Shown piece after piece: positions 51,814-61,888 of a DNA stretch of 64,000 bases (position 1 is the first letter of the stretch; each line of letters starts with the position of its first letter). The position numbers were made by a program, and so were the translations under genes. The stretch spans positions 62,001 to 126,000 of the forward strand of contig JAABSW010000006.1 in the NCBI GenBank assembly GCA_011390155.1. Direction: 5' to 3'. This stretch comes from Clostridiaceae bacterium (GTDB lineage: Bacteria > Bacillota > Clostridia > Peptostreptococcales > Tindalliaceae). The notes beneath the pieces were generated by a model. It was not told where the DNA came from and did no database searches. It saw nothing but the letters and a program-made list of their open reading frames with translations.

Positions 51814-51964
51814 GTAGTATAGTTTTTATCTGCCTATGCTTACCCAACTGTCAAGTTTTTAACCATACAAAGGTTATATACAAAGGGTTTCAGCGGTTTT
51901 TTTGATTATTTTCGTTTGCATTAGTGTCAATTTCATATATAATGGTTCCGTAAGGAGGGTTGCT

Positions 51965-52984
51965 ATGAAACCACATACCCAACACTTAGCTCACCGAAAA
52001 TTTAAAAAGGTGACTTTAGTAATAGTGCCAAATAACACTGGCAAAACTCGAAGAATGACGCTTTTGCCTTGGGTTTTCCAGACCATTGCTCTCGGCCTGG
52101 TGATCTTGATTGCTGCCCTGTCCATCAGTACTTATTATTTTTCTGATTCACTGAAACTTACGGAAAATGCCTTGGCTGAAGAACGTTTAAAGGTGGCTGC
52201 TCTAAAGGATGAACGGCAACAGCACGTAGCTGAAATTGATGAGTTGCACCGTCAGTTTGCTCAGGTTGATGAACGACTTGCAAGTTTAAACGAACTTGAA
52301 ACCAAAGTATTAACATTGGTCGGACTTGAATCTCCTGAAGCTGAAAACAAAAACACCCTGGATGAATCTTTGGACCAACCCAGTATGACGCCAGACCTGG
52401 CACCGGATTTGGAAAATGACTACTTTACATCACAATTCCTGCTGGTATCCCGTTCATCTGATTCCAGAACCATAGGACCGGTTTTGAATGACTATGAAGT
52501 TGATGTGGAACAATTGAGTCAACTGATTGAATCACAAACTTCAAACATGGAGCAGTTGGTTGAAGATGTTGAAGGGCAGTTGGAATTTTTGGATGCAGAA
52601 CCAAACCAATGGCCTGCCACAGGACGAATTTCTTCGCCTTTTGGAAACCGGATATCACCAACTAACCGCTACCGGACAGAATTTCACCAGGGAATTGATA
52701 TCGCCGGCCCATCGGGTTCTAGCATTATGGCTGCAGGCAGCGGCATTGTCACTTACTCTGGTTATAATGGTGGATATGGCAGAATGGTCATCGTCTCCCA
52801 CGGTTATGGTTACACTTCTGTTTACGCGCACAACAGTCAACTTCTTGTCGAAGTGGGTGACCGCGTTGGAAAAGGAGACCTCATTGCCAAAATGGGTCGA
52901 ACCGGTCGAGCAACAGGCACTCACCTGCATTTTGAAATCAGGGTGCACGGCGAACCTGTTGATCCATTAACTGTTTTGAAATAA
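51965..52984 (+). CDS. M23 family metallopeptidase with TM and coiled coil
   Basis: TM FQTIALGLVILIAALSI, coiled coil, LytM motifs FHQGIDIAGPSGS and GTHLHFEIRVHG; ATG after AAGGAGGG. Confidence 0.95.
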   Translation: MKPHTQHLAHRKFKKVTLVIVPNNTGKTRRMTLLPWVFQTIALGLVILIAALSISTYYFSDSLKLTENALAEERLKVAALKDERQQHVAEIDELHRQFAQVDERLASLNELETKVLTLVGLESPEAENKNTLDESLDQPSMTPDLAPDLENDYFTSQFLLVSRSSDSRTIGPVLNDYEVDVEQLSQLIESQTSNMEQLVEDVEGQLEFLDAEPNQWPATGRISSPFGNRISPTNRYRTEFHQGIDIAGPSGSSIMAAGSGIVTYSGYNGGYGRMVIVSHGYGYTSVYAHNSQLLVEVGDRVGKGDLIAKMGRTGRATGTHLHFEIRVHGEPVDPLTVLK

Positions 52985-53044
52985 CACCGCTTTATCATAC
53001 CATCTTGTTCAGTCACATAGATCAACACATTCAAGGAGGTTCCT

Positions 53045-53488
53045 ATGTTTTCAAAAAAACAGGAAAGTACCAGACCGCAATATGAAAAATTCGACACGTT
53101 AATTGGTAAAACCACCATCGTAGAAGGTGTCATAAAAACAGAAGAACCCCTTCGCATCGATGGGAAAGTGCAGGGAGAAGTGATCAGTAAATCCGATTTG
53201 ATCATAGGCGAAAAAAGTTATATCACCGGTGATGTAAGCTGCCAGAATGTCATGCTGGCCGGCACGGTACAGGGTAACATCACCGCAAAAGGACAACTGC
53301 ATATCACATCCTCCGGAAAATTGCATGGCGACGCAAGCATTGGTTCATTTATTGTTGATGAACGTGGTGTTTTTGACGGAAAATGTTCCATGATTCAGGC
53401 CCAGGATGATGATACGCTTTCGCTGGTGAGTGGAGAAAACAACGAAGAACTTACCAACAACCAGCGTTCCATTCGAAAGAAAAGATAA
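53045..53488 (+). CDS. Bactofilin (polymer-forming cytoskeletal protein)
   Basis: TTIVEGVIKTEEPLRIDGKVQGEVISKSDLIIGEKSYITGDVSCQNVMLAGTVQGNITAKGQLHITSSGKLHGDASI. Confidence 0.95.
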   Translation: MFSKKQESTRPQYEKFDTLIGKTTIVEGVIKTEEPLRIDGKVQGEVISKSDLIIGEKSYITGDVSCQNVMLAGTVQGNITAKGQLHITSSGKLHGDASIGSFIVDERGVFDGKCSMIQAQDDDTLSLVSGENNEELTNNQRSIRKKR

Positions 53489-53503
53489 CATTAATAAAGA
53501 ATT

Positions 53504-53529
53504 CACCGGTGGATACACCGGTGTTTTTT
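53504..53529 (+). terminator. Terminator of the bactofilin gene
   Basis: CACCGGTGGATACACCGGTG followed by TTTTTT. Confidence 0.9.
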
Positions 53530-53534
53530 GTTGT

Positions 53535-54464
53535 TTATGTAAATAGGTTTCGCTTTCTTTTGTCTTCGCTGGGAACAATCATTGGGATGGTACGGGGGAG
53601 CATTGTAAAGGTAAGGGGTAAATAACCTCCCAGTTCTCCGTCCACATCCACATCAACCACTTCTGATGAATTCATTTTAAACTGATGTACACGGTAATAA
53701 GATATACCTTTAACAGGTTCCAGGTCATGATCCATCTGTCTGCGTAAAATATTTAAAAAAACATTGGCTACGTCAGGTAAATCTACTGATTCAACAATCA
53801 GTAATTCGATCAGTCCGTCATCAATTTTTGCCTTGGGCACCAGATTTCGAAAGCCTCCCACGTAAGGACTGTTGGATGCCAAGAAGAAAAGAATTTTCTT
53901 TTCCACCACCTGGCCGGCAATGTCCAACTGAATGGGAATTGGGTGAAAAAACTGTTTTGGAAATTCCCTTATTCCTTCAATGTAATAGGCAAATTTTCCA
54001 AGCACCGTTTTAGATTGCGACGATACTTTGTGTGCTAATTCAGGCAATAGTCCCCCTGCCGCAACGTTGAGAAAATAACGATTACCCACCTTTCCCAGGT
54101 CAACCATCATTACATGACTGTCTTCAAGCATGTTTGCAAATAACCGGATGTTTTGAGGAATGTTTAAATAGGTGGCAAAATCATTTACCGTTCCCATGGG
54201 ATAGATTGCCAGTGGCACCCTTTTCTCAATCTTCATTAATCCATTGACAACCTGGTTTACAGTACCATCTCCGCCCATTATGACCAACTGGGTTGCGTTA
54301 ATGGCATATTCTTCCACCACGGGTGTTAAATCTTCATCCGGTAAAGTAAAATGAATGTCCATTCTTACACCTCTGGCAGACATAATATCGCGTAATTCCT
54401 CACTCTTTTGTTTTGCTAGTTGCCTACCGGCATTGGGGTTTGCAATAAGGCCTATTTTTTTCAT
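53535..54464 (-). CDS. Diacylglycerol kinase-family lipid kinase (YegS/DgkB type)
   Basis: IGLIANPNAGRQLAKQKSEEL; VIMGGDGTVNQVVNGLM; YPMGTVNDFATYLNIP. Confidence 0.94.
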   Translation of the reverse strand: MKKIGLIANPNAGRQLAKQKSEELRDIMSARGVRMDIHFTLPDEDLTPVVEEYAINATQLVIMGGDGTVNQVVNGLMKIEKRVPLAIYPMGTVNDFATYLNIPQNIRLFANMLEDSHVMMVDLGKVGNRYFLNVAAGGLLPELAHKVSSQSKTVLGKFAYYIEGIREFPKQFFHPIPIQLDIAGQVVEKKILFFLASNSPYVGGFRNLVPKAKIDDGLIELLIVESVDLPDVANVFLNILRRQMDHDLEPVKGISYYRVHQFKMNSSEVVDVDVDGELGGYLPLTFTMLPRTIPMIVPSEDKRKRNLFT

Positions 54465-54492
54465 ATTATCCTCCTGGTTGTGTATAGGGTCA

Positions 54493-55962
54493 TTATAAGA
54501 TAGGATCTCTGTACCGATTCCTTAAGGTTTTTTCCTGGTGATCCAGTTTTAACCTTAACCGAATCAACTGGGACAAGAGTTTAATCCCTGCTTCAATCTG
54601 GTTGAATTTCACAGCAGCTATGCTGAGCCGAATGCAGTTTTCATCCGGTTTTCTTACATAAAACAGCTCACCCGGGGCAAAAATAAGTTGTCTTTCCATG
54701 GCAGACTTGTATAGCATCTGACTGTTTAATTGTTCCGGTAGCTTCAGCCAAAAATTCAATCCGCCTGTTGGCCTGATAAATTCCACATCATTGGGCATAT
54801 GGTGTTCCAGCATCCAGGCCATACGGTGAAATCGCTGGCGGTATTCGTTAAACAGAATCTGCAAGTTTTGCTCCCAGGCACCCGTGCTTAGGTATCTTTC
54901 CAGTGCCCGTTGCAGCAACCCCGATGTGGATATGTCAGAAGACTGTTTGGCAGCCAGTAGCTTTTCTGCCACTCTCATGGGCACAATCAAATACCCCAGT
55001 CGCAAGCCCGGCATGAACATTTTTGAAAAACTCTTTATGTATATCACCCTGTCATGCTGGTCAATTACTTTTAATGGTTCTGCCTGTTCATCGCCAAAAG
55101 ATAATTCATTCAGGTAATCATCCTCCAATATGAGAAAATTATATTTCTCACTCAGTTCAATGATTTTTTTCTTTTTATCAAGGGTATAAGAAATGCCTGT
55201 AGGGTTTTGGAAATTTGGCATCACATAAAGCAACCGCGGTCTTGTTTCGCGAATGGATAATTCCAAATCCTCCAAGGATATACCGTCTGGTTCCAGGGGC
55301 ACATCAACCACACGGGCATTTCTCGAAAAAAAAGCCTGCATGGCGCCACCATAGGATGGTCGCTCAATTAATACCGTTTCACCTGGATATAAAAGCCCTT
55401 TGGCTACTAAGTCAATCCCCTGTTGGGCACCTGAAATGATCTGAATATTTTCATTTTCGCATTGAATGCCCAGCTGTTTTGCCATTTTGCCAACTGCTGT
55501 GCGCAAGGGTTCATATCCTTTCGGATCCTGGTAGCCAAAAGCATATCCCTGGTCCCTGTCAAGTACTTCCAGCAAAGCTGTCTTGAAATCCCTTACGGGG
55601 AATAAATCCGGCGATGGTGTGGCACTCGCAAAATTTATAGTATCCGGGCTTATAAAAACAGATCGCTGTACATCATCTTCCATGAGTGTGTTTTCAACCG
55701 CGACAGGCCGGCCATAATCAACATAGGTGCCGCTGCCAGTAACTTTCCGGACCAACTTTTCTTTTTCAAGCAGGTCGTAGGCTTTGACAATGGTAACCGA
55801 ATTTACCTGTAGTAAAGCCGCCATGGCTCTAACGGAGGGCAACCGTTCTTCATATTGACATAGTCCCGATAAAATGGATTCTTTGATTTGGCGGTAAATT
55901 TGCATATATCTGTGTTCTGTGCTATGTTCATCCAGTGAAATCTGTTTTATCCAGTCTTTCAT
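54493..55962 (-). CDS. MocR/PdxR-type GntR-aminotransferase regulator
   Basis: GntR wHTH RYMQIYRQIKESILSGL...ALLQVNSVTIVKAYDLLEKEKLV fused to PLP fold ...YIKSFSKMFMPGLRLGYLIVP. Confidence 0.94.
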   Translation of the reverse strand: MKDWIKQISLDEHSTEHRYMQIYRQIKESILSGLCQYEERLPSVRAMAALLQVNSVTIVKAYDLLEKEKLVRKVTGSGTYVDYGRPVAVENTLMEDDVQRSVFISPDTINFASATPSPDLFPVRDFKTALLEVLDRDQGYAFGYQDPKGYEPLRTAVGKMAKQLGIQCENENIQIISGAQQGIDLVAKGLLYPGETVLIERPSYGGAMQAFFSRNARVVDVPLEPDGISLEDLELSIRETRPRLLYVMPNFQNPTGISYTLDKKKKIIELSEKYNFLILEDDYLNELSFGDEQAEPLKVIDQHDRVIYIKSFSKMFMPGLRLGYLIVPMRVAEKLLAAKQSSDISTSGLLQRALERYLSTGAWEQNLQILFNEYRQRFHRMAWMLEHHMPNDVEFIRPTGGLNFWLKLPEQLNSQMLYKSAMERQLIFAPGELFYVRKPDENCIRLSIAAVKFNQIEAGIKLLSQLIRLRLKLDHQEKTLRNRYRDPIL

Positions 55963-56025
55963 GATTTCCTCCAGTCCCAACGATGAAATTCAAAGTTCAT
56001 TGATTCTTGATATGAGGTGACAACC

Positions 56026-57774
56026 GTGGATAGTTATAAAACGTTACTGCCGTTTGCCAAAAAAAATAAATGGGTCTATTTTTTTGGAGTGCTTTCTCTT
56101 CTAACAGTTGATGCCTTCCAGTTGATGATACCCGAAGTGCTTCGCAGGTTAACAGACAGATTGCAGGCCAACACACTGGATGGTCGCACTTTACTTCAAT
56201 ATGCTCTTTTTACCGTATTTATTGGTGTCATGATCATGGTATTTCGTTATGCATGGCGCATTTTAATCATCAATGCATCACGTCGTTTGGAATACGAGCT
56301 CAGAAATGAACTATTCACTCATTTGCTTAACCTTTCCACCTCCTATTATAGCAGAAAACGAACAGGAGATTTAATGGCTCATGCAACAAATGATATACTG
56401 GCGGTGCGTATGGCTGCCAGCGCCGGTGTCATCACCCTTACCGATGCCCTTTTTCTTAACATTGCCGCCATCACCATGATGCTGCTTACAACCGATGTCA
56501 GGTTAACGTTGGTAGCTCTGGTGCCAATGCCGGTACTTGCTTTCACCATTTACACCTTTGGCAGCGTTATCGGTGTTCAGTTTAAAATAGTGCAAGAGGC
56601 ATTCTCCTCGCTGACTGAAAATGTACAGGAAAACATTTCTGGTATACGAGTTATCAAATCCTTTGCAAGGGAAAACGATGAAATCAACCGTTTTGATGCC
56701 ACCAACCAGGACTTGTTTAAGAAAAACATGAAACTTGCTCTGATCTTTGGCAGTTATCACCCTGGCATCCAGTTTATCTCTGGTATCAGTTATGTTATTA
56801 CACTGGTCTATGGCTCCAGATTGGTGATGAACAGCACCATCTCTCTTGGAGATTTCGTTGCCTTTAATGCCTACCTGGCTTCTCTGGTATGGTCAGTCCC
56901 TGTGATTGGCTTTGTCATTAACATTTTACAACGTGGTGCCGCTTCTTTAACCCGCATTAACCAGGTGATGGCAGAAAAACCTGATATCAATGAACCTGCT
57001 GAACCATTAGCCCTGGAAGAATTCAACGGTCAAATATACTTTGAGAATGTTTCTTTCCGGTATCCTGGCAGTAACGAAGATGCCATTCATCATTTTTCAA
57101 TGACACTGCCTTCCGGGTCAAGCCTTGGTATTATGGGCAAAACCGGCAGCGGTAAAAGCACCATACCGGCTCTTCTTCTTCGGTTGTATGATACGACATC
57201 CGGCACAATTACCGTGGATGGCCTGCCTATCAACCAGGTATCGCTAATGGATTTGCGAAAACAAATTGGGTATGTGGAACAGAACAGCTTTATCTTTTCC
57301 ACTTCAATAGCCGAAAACATCGCTTTTGGGGTGGCCTCCGCCCCAATGGGAGACATTGAAGAAGCTGCTACATTGGCAGGATTACACGATGACATCCTGC
57401 AGTTTCCCAAGGGGTATGAAACCATTGTTGGGGAGAGGGGCGTTACCTTATCCGGCGGACAAAAACAGCGGCTTTCCATCGCCCGTGCATTGCTAAAAAA
57501 CCCTTCAATGCTTATTTTGGATGACGCCTTGTCTGCCGTTGATACACAGACAGAAAAAAACATACTCGATCAGCTAAAAGAAACCATTTCTACCCGCAGC
57601 ACCCTGATCATTGCCCACAGGGTTTCAACCCTTCAGCATTGTGATCAGATAATTGTTTTAGAGAATGGTGTATTGACAGAGTCTGGCACACATGAAGAGC
57701 TAATTCGTTTAAATGGATATTATGCGCGTCAGTACCAACGACAACAATTAGAAGATGAATGGTCTATGGAATAG
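56026..57774 (+). CDS. ABC transporter, fused permease-ATPase
   Basis: TMD plus MGKTGSGKSTIPALLLRL Walker A, LSGGQKQRLSIARALL, LILDDALSAVD. GTG start after GAGGTGA. Confidence 0.95.
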   Translation: MDSYKTLLPFAKKNKWVYFFGVLSLLTVDAFQLMIPEVLRRLTDRLQANTLDGRTLLQYALFTVFIGVMIMVFRYAWRILIINASRRLEYELRNELFTHLLNLSTSYYSRKRTGDLMAHATNDILAVRMAASAGVITLTDALFLNIAAITMMLLTTDVRLTLVALVPMPVLAFTIYTFGSVIGVQFKIVQEAFSSLTENVQENISGIRVIKSFARENDEINRFDATNQDLFKKNMKLALIFGSYHPGIQFISGISYVITLVYGSRLVMNSTISLGDFVAFNAYLASLVWSVPVIGFVINILQRGAASLTRINQVMAEKPDINEPAEPLALEEFNGQIYFENVSFRYPGSNEDAIHHFSMTLPSGSSLGIMGKTGSGKSTIPALLLRLYDTTSGTITVDGLPINQVSLMDLRKQIGYVEQNSFIFSTSIAENIAFGVASAPMGDIEEAATLAGLHDDILQFPKGYETIVGERGVTLSGGQKQRLSIARALLKNPSMLILDDALSAVDTQTEKNILDQLKETISTRSTLIIAHRVSTLQHCDQIIVLENGVLTESGTHEELIRLNGYYARQYQRQQLEDEWSME

Positions 57775-57786
57775 GAGCTGTCAACA

Positions 57787-59736
57787 ATGAATGAATTTCA
57801 TGAAGAGGAAAAACTTGAAAAAACCTATGACAGTCGGCTCATGATGCGTTTGTTGAGCTATGCCCGGCCCTATCTTGCGATTATTGTTCTATGCATTGTG
57901 TTGTTAGGACTTATTGCCGCAACCGATCTGGCTCAACCCTATCTTTTTAAAATTGCCATCGATGACCATCTTAACTATGCTGAAAAAATCTATCAACTGG
58001 ATGAAGAAACCGCTCCACACTTCACAGGTTATGATGTCTCTGAAGAAATAACCATTTTTCGCGAAGACAGCCAACTGCACTTTGTTGCAGAGGACGGTTC
58101 AAAGATACCACTGAACGAAAATGCTTCATCCGCCTTGCGGCAGCAAGACCACCAAGCAGTGATTGAATTGGCATTTATACTGGTTATGATATTGATGGCA
58201 GGGTTGTTGATGAATTTCGTTCAGGTATATCTCCTTAATTATGCAAGCAACCGTATTATCATGACCATACGACACCAGCTTTTCGGCCATTTACAACGCA
58301 TGTCCCAATCATTTTTCGACCGGCAGCCTGTAGGACGGCTGGTCACCCGTGTCACCAACGACACCGAAACCCTCCACGAAATGTACACCAGTGTACTGGT
58401 AAATCTGTTTAAAGACGTGTTCCTGTTAATTGGCATTGTGGTGATCATGCTGGGACTGGATGTGCGCCTGGCGCTGGTGTCATTCAGCCTGCTTCCCTTG
58501 ATTTTACTGGCCACCTGGTTCTTTCGGTCTCGCGTGAGAGAAGCTTACCGAGAAGTCAGGCTGCGTATGGCTAAAATCAATACCAGCCTCAATGAAAACC
58601 TTTCAGGAATGCGCACCATCCATGTGTACCGACAGGAACAACAACAGTTTAATCGCTTTGATGTAGTTAATGCTTCTTACCTGGAAGCCAACAAAAAAGA
58701 AAACCAGATATCTTCCGTCTTTAGGCCAGCGGTGGAATTGATCGGTTCACTGGCACTGGCACTGGTTGTTTATTTTGGAGGACACCAGGTATTGGCAGGT
58801 CGTATTGAATTTGGTGTGTTATTCGCTTTCATTAACTATATACGACAATTTTTTCAACCCATAAACAACCTGACAGAAAAATACAATATCCTGCAATCTG
58901 CCATGGCTTCTTCAGAACGAATATTTCAACTAATAGACAAAGAACCTGAGATTGAAGATTCACCAGATGCACAGACAATCAGTTCCTTAACCGGCCAAAT
59001 CAACTTTGATCACGTCTGGTTTGCTTATAATAAAAATGAATGGATCCTAAAGGACATTGATTTTAATGTTAAACCCGGTGAGTCCATTGCTTTTGTGGGC
59101 GCCACCGGCGCTGGAAAAACGTCTCTCATTCATCTCATTGCCAGGTTTTATGATATCCAGAAAGGCAGTATTCAACTGGATGGTGTCGATATCCGGGATA
59201 TCCGACAAGAAAACTTACGGCGACAAATAGGTATTGTGCTGCAAGATGTGTTTTTATTCTCAGGCAGTGTGGCAGACAACATAAGCCTTAACCATTCTGA
59301 CTTGTCAAGAGATCAGATCATTTCCATTGCCAAAGAAGTTAATGCGCATGGGTTTATCGAAAAGCTACCTTTGGGCTATGACCAACCCGTGATGGAACGG
59401 GGCAATAACTTTTCAACAGGTCAACAACAATTGATTTCCTTTGCCAGGACACTGGCAGCCAATCCATCCATATTGGTATTGGATGAGGCCACTGCACACA
59501 TCGACGCAGAAACGGAAGATTTAATACAAAAAGCGATCCCACGTCTGATGGAAGGCCGAACCACCATCGCCATTGCCCATCGTTTATCCACCATACAGCA
59601 TTGCGACCGGATCATCGTTCTTCACAGAGGCGAAATTGTTGAAACGGGAACACATCAGGAACTATTGAAAAAACGTGGTTACTACTATCGACTTTACCAA
59701 CTTCAAGTTCACTCTTCAGACGCCATTGTTTCTTAA
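57787..59736 (+). CDS. ABC transporter, fused permease-ATPase (partner of upstream gene)
   Basis: TMD plus FVGATGAGKTSLIHLIARF; FSTGQQQLISFARTLAANPSILVLDEATAHID. Confidence 0.95.
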   Translation: MNEFHEEEKLEKTYDSRLMMRLLSYARPYLAIIVLCIVLLGLIAATDLAQPYLFKIAIDDHLNYAEKIYQLDEETAPHFTGYDVSEEITIFREDSQLHFVAEDGSKIPLNENASSALRQQDHQAVIELAFILVMILMAGLLMNFVQVYLLNYASNRIIMTIRHQLFGHLQRMSQSFFDRQPVGRLVTRVTNDTETLHEMYTSVLVNLFKDVFLLIGIVVIMLGLDVRLALVSFSLLPLILLATWFFRSRVREAYREVRLRMAKINTSLNENLSGMRTIHVYRQEQQQFNRFDVVNASYLEANKKENQISSVFRPAVELIGSLALALVVYFGGHQVLAGRIEFGVLFAFINYIRQFFQPINNLTEKYNILQSAMASSERIFQLIDKEPEIEDSPDAQTISSLTGQINFDHVWFAYNKNEWILKDIDFNVKPGESIAFVGATGAGKTSLIHLIARFYDIQKGSIQLDGVDIRDIRQENLRRQIGIVLQDVFLFSGSVADNISLNHSDLSRDQIISIAKEVNAHGFIEKLPLGYDQPVMERGNNFSTGQQQLISFARTLAANPSILVLDEATAHIDAETEDLIQKAIPRLMEGRTTIAIAHRLSTIQHCDRIIVLHRGEIVETGTHQELLKKRGYYYRLYQLQVHSSDAIVS

Positions 59737-59789
59737 CTTTCCACAGAACATCCACCGAAGATTGCTGCAAGCTTTTATTTGTAACATGC

Positions 59790-59834
59790 AAAAGCGCCTC
59801 CACCCTTATTGAAAAAAGGTTAGAGGCGCTTTTT
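59790..59834. terminator. Bidirectional terminator
   Basis: AAAAGCGCCTC...GAGGCGCTTTTT between the convergent ABC transporter gene and the small Cys-rich ORF. Confidence 0.85.
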
Positions 59835-59850
59835 GTTATTGTCATTTAAT

Positions 59851-59991
59851 TTAGCTTTCCTGCATTAATGTTCGTTCCTGCAATTCACATGTATCCAAGG
59901 AACACGAACCCATAACTCGGTGAATGCATGTAATTACGCCACATTCTTGTTTTTTAATGTTTTTTTCGTTCTTCTTATCCGTTGTTTTCAC
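59851..59991 (-). CDS. 46-aa cysteine-rich small protein (possibly DUF1540-like), not in ORF track
   Basis: GTG start after GGAGGA: (M)KTTDKKNEKNIKKQECGVITCIHRVMGSCSLDTCELQERTLMQES. Promoter TTGACA-N18-TATAAT upstream, terminator downstream. Confidence 0.72.
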   Translation of the reverse strand: MKTTDKKNEKNIKKQECGVITCIHRVMGSCSLDTCELQERTLMQES

Positions 59992-60028
59992 GTGTACTTC
60001 CTCCTTCAAAATGAAACTTTATGGATTT

Positions 60029-60058
60029 ATTATAGCAGAATCAGGTTTTGTCTGTCAA
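60029..60058 (-). promoter_or_regulatory. Consensus sigma-A promoter of the small Cys-rich ORF
   Basis: Minus strand TTGACA (60053-60058), 18-nt spacer, TATAAT (60029-60034). Confidence 0.8.
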
Positions 60059-60257
60059 CTGAATTATGAAATTTATTTTATTCATCCTTCATTTTTAACG
60101 GTTTTCTGTGAACGTTTAAATGCAAACGTTTTCACTCCATTGTTAAGGCGCGATACTTTCATTGGTTTGATGTTATTGCAAGATTTCTTTCTTATATTTC
60201 TTTTTGACAATTATCCACCCTCCATGTACAATGAGATAAAATGAAAGGAGTTTGATC

Positions 60258-61064
60258 ATGTTCGACTTTCACGTTCACACACATCATTCCTTCGATGCAT
60301 CTCACCCTGCTGATGAATTGGTTGAAAAAGCCATCCAGCTAGGGCTTACTCATATCTGTCTGACAGACCACATAGATTACGATTATGATGGCGAAGGAAG
60401 TGAGTTTTCATTTTCATATCAACAATTCTTTGACGAACTCACCCGCGTACGTCAAACGTATCGCAACAAGATTAATATTTTGGCTGGTGTCGAATTTGGC
60501 ATGCAACCCCATGTTATCAAAGAATATGTGCGCGATGCAGATACATGGCCTTTTGACTACATCATTGGCTCTTTGCACAGTGTAAATAAGACAGACATCT
60601 ATACCGGTTCTTATTTCAAAACCAGAAACCAACAACAGGCTTATGTTGACTATTTTGATGATATGCTTCAGATTGTCAAAGCAAATGCCCCATTTAATGC
60701 CCTGGGTCATTTTGACATGATTAAGCGTTATGGTTCATTTGATACGTCTCTACCATTGAAAGATTATCAGGAGATCGCCACCACCATTTTTAAAACTCTC
60801 ATTCCTCAAGGAAAGGGCATCGAAGTAAACACATCCGGTTATCGATACGACTTGGGAGATGCTCATCCTTCACTCGATATTCTTAAACTGTACCGAGAGT
60901 GTGGCGGTGAAATTGTGGTGCTTGGCTCTGATGCCCACGCGACAACAGATATTGCCTACAAACTGAAAGATGTACTGGTCAACCTCCATGATTTGGGTTA
61001 TCAATACGTATCAACATTCAAGAACAGACAGCCGGAATTTCATAAAATTGAAAAACTTCTATAA
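60258..61064 (+). CDS. PHP-domain histidinol-phosphatase-like hydrolase
   Basis: FDFHVHTHHSFDA; LTDHIDYDYDG; VEFGMQPH; ALGHFDMIKRYG; LGSDAHATTDI. ATG after AAAGGAG. Confidence 0.92.
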   Translation: MFDFHVHTHHSFDASHPADELVEKAIQLGLTHICLTDHIDYDYDGEGSEFSFSYQQFFDELTRVRQTYRNKINILAGVEFGMQPHVIKEYVRDADTWPFDYIIGSLHSVNKTDIYTGSYFKTRNQQQAYVDYFDDMLQIVKANAPFNALGHFDMIKRYGSFDTSLPLKDYQEIATTIFKTLIPQGKGIEVNTSGYRYDLGDAHPSLDILKLYRECGGEIVVLGSDAHATTDIAYKLKDVLVNLHDLGYQYVSTFKNRQPEFHKIEKLL

Positions 61065-61083
61065 GAAACACTTATAAAAAAAC

Positions 61084-61121
61084 GAGCAGCCGAATGGGCA
61101 CATAACCCACTACAGCTGCTC
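61084..61121. terminator. Terminator between convergent PHP and TIM-barrel genes
   Basis: GAGCAGCCGAATGGGCACATAACCCACTACAGCTGCTC inverted repeat. Confidence 0.75.
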
Positions 61122-61160
61122 ATTTGTTTGTTATCATGGATTATATCCCCATGCTGCAGA

Positions 61161-61850
61161 CTAATCCAAACGATATTTTTTCATCGACTCCGTAAAAATT
61201 TCTCCTGTGGAAGGTGGCGTAAAAGTGATGGCATTGGCCCCAGCCTCAATGGTTTTTCGGATGCTTTCATTGGAATTACCACCGGTGGCAATGATGGGCA
61301 CTGTCTTACTGATGTCCTGCCTGATCTTTCTGACGATGTCTGCCGTTTGGGCAGCTCCGGAAACGTTAAAAACATCCGTGCCTGCTTCCAATCGCCCCAG
61401 GAAGTCATCGTTTAAAGTGGTCACCGTGATCACTACAGGTATATCGATGATTTCCTTCAGCTCACTGATAATTTCATTCGGTGTGGGTTTGTTCAGAACA
61501 ACGCCAATGGCACCTTGAAATTCAGCATGGAGGGCAATGTTCAATGATCGTTTTCCCGTGGTAATCCCACCGCCAACACCGCAAAAAACCGGTACGTCTG
61601 ATGCCAGTAACAATGCCTGGGAAATAACCAATTGGGGCGTAAAAGGATAAACTGCAATCACTGCATCTGCATTTGTATTTTTTATGATGGCAACATCCGT
61701 ACTAAAAAGGATGGATTTGATGCGTTTACCAAAGATTTTGATACCACTGGCATCAGCTATACAGGCAGGCAGTTCAATAAAATTGCTTCGCAGTGTTCCT
61801 CTAATTTCAGGAATAAACTTTTCTTTCTTCGTTCCATTCTGATTATCCAT
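61161..61850 (-). CDS. TIM-barrel-like protein of unknown function
   Basis: Repeating beta/alpha pattern; GAIGVVLNKPTPNEIISELKEIIDIPVVITVTT; PIIATGGNSNESIRKTIEAGANAITFTPP resembles a C-terminal phosphate-binding loop. Start taken as MDNQNGTKKEK. Confidence 0.75.
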   Translation of the reverse strand: MDNQNGTKKEKFIPEIRGTLRSNFIELPACIADASGIKIFGKRIKSILFSTDVAIIKNTNADAVIAVYPFTPQLVISQALLLASDVPVFCGVGGGITTGKRSLNIALHAEFQGAIGVVLNKPTPNEIISELKEIIDIPVVITVTTLNDDFLGRLEAGTDVFNVSGAAQTADIVRKIRQDISKTVPIIATGGNSNESIRKTIEAGANAITFTPPSTGEIFTESMKKYRLD

Positions 61851-61888
61851 GATACTGTACGCCCCCTTTATTCTCAAATCCATGATTC

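Noticed and set aside
59924-60244. 106-aa plus-strand ORF before the PHP gene
   Set aside because: Opposite strand has a promoter, RBS, Cys-rich ORF and terminator in the same span; the plus ORF is Phe-rich with no clear RBS.
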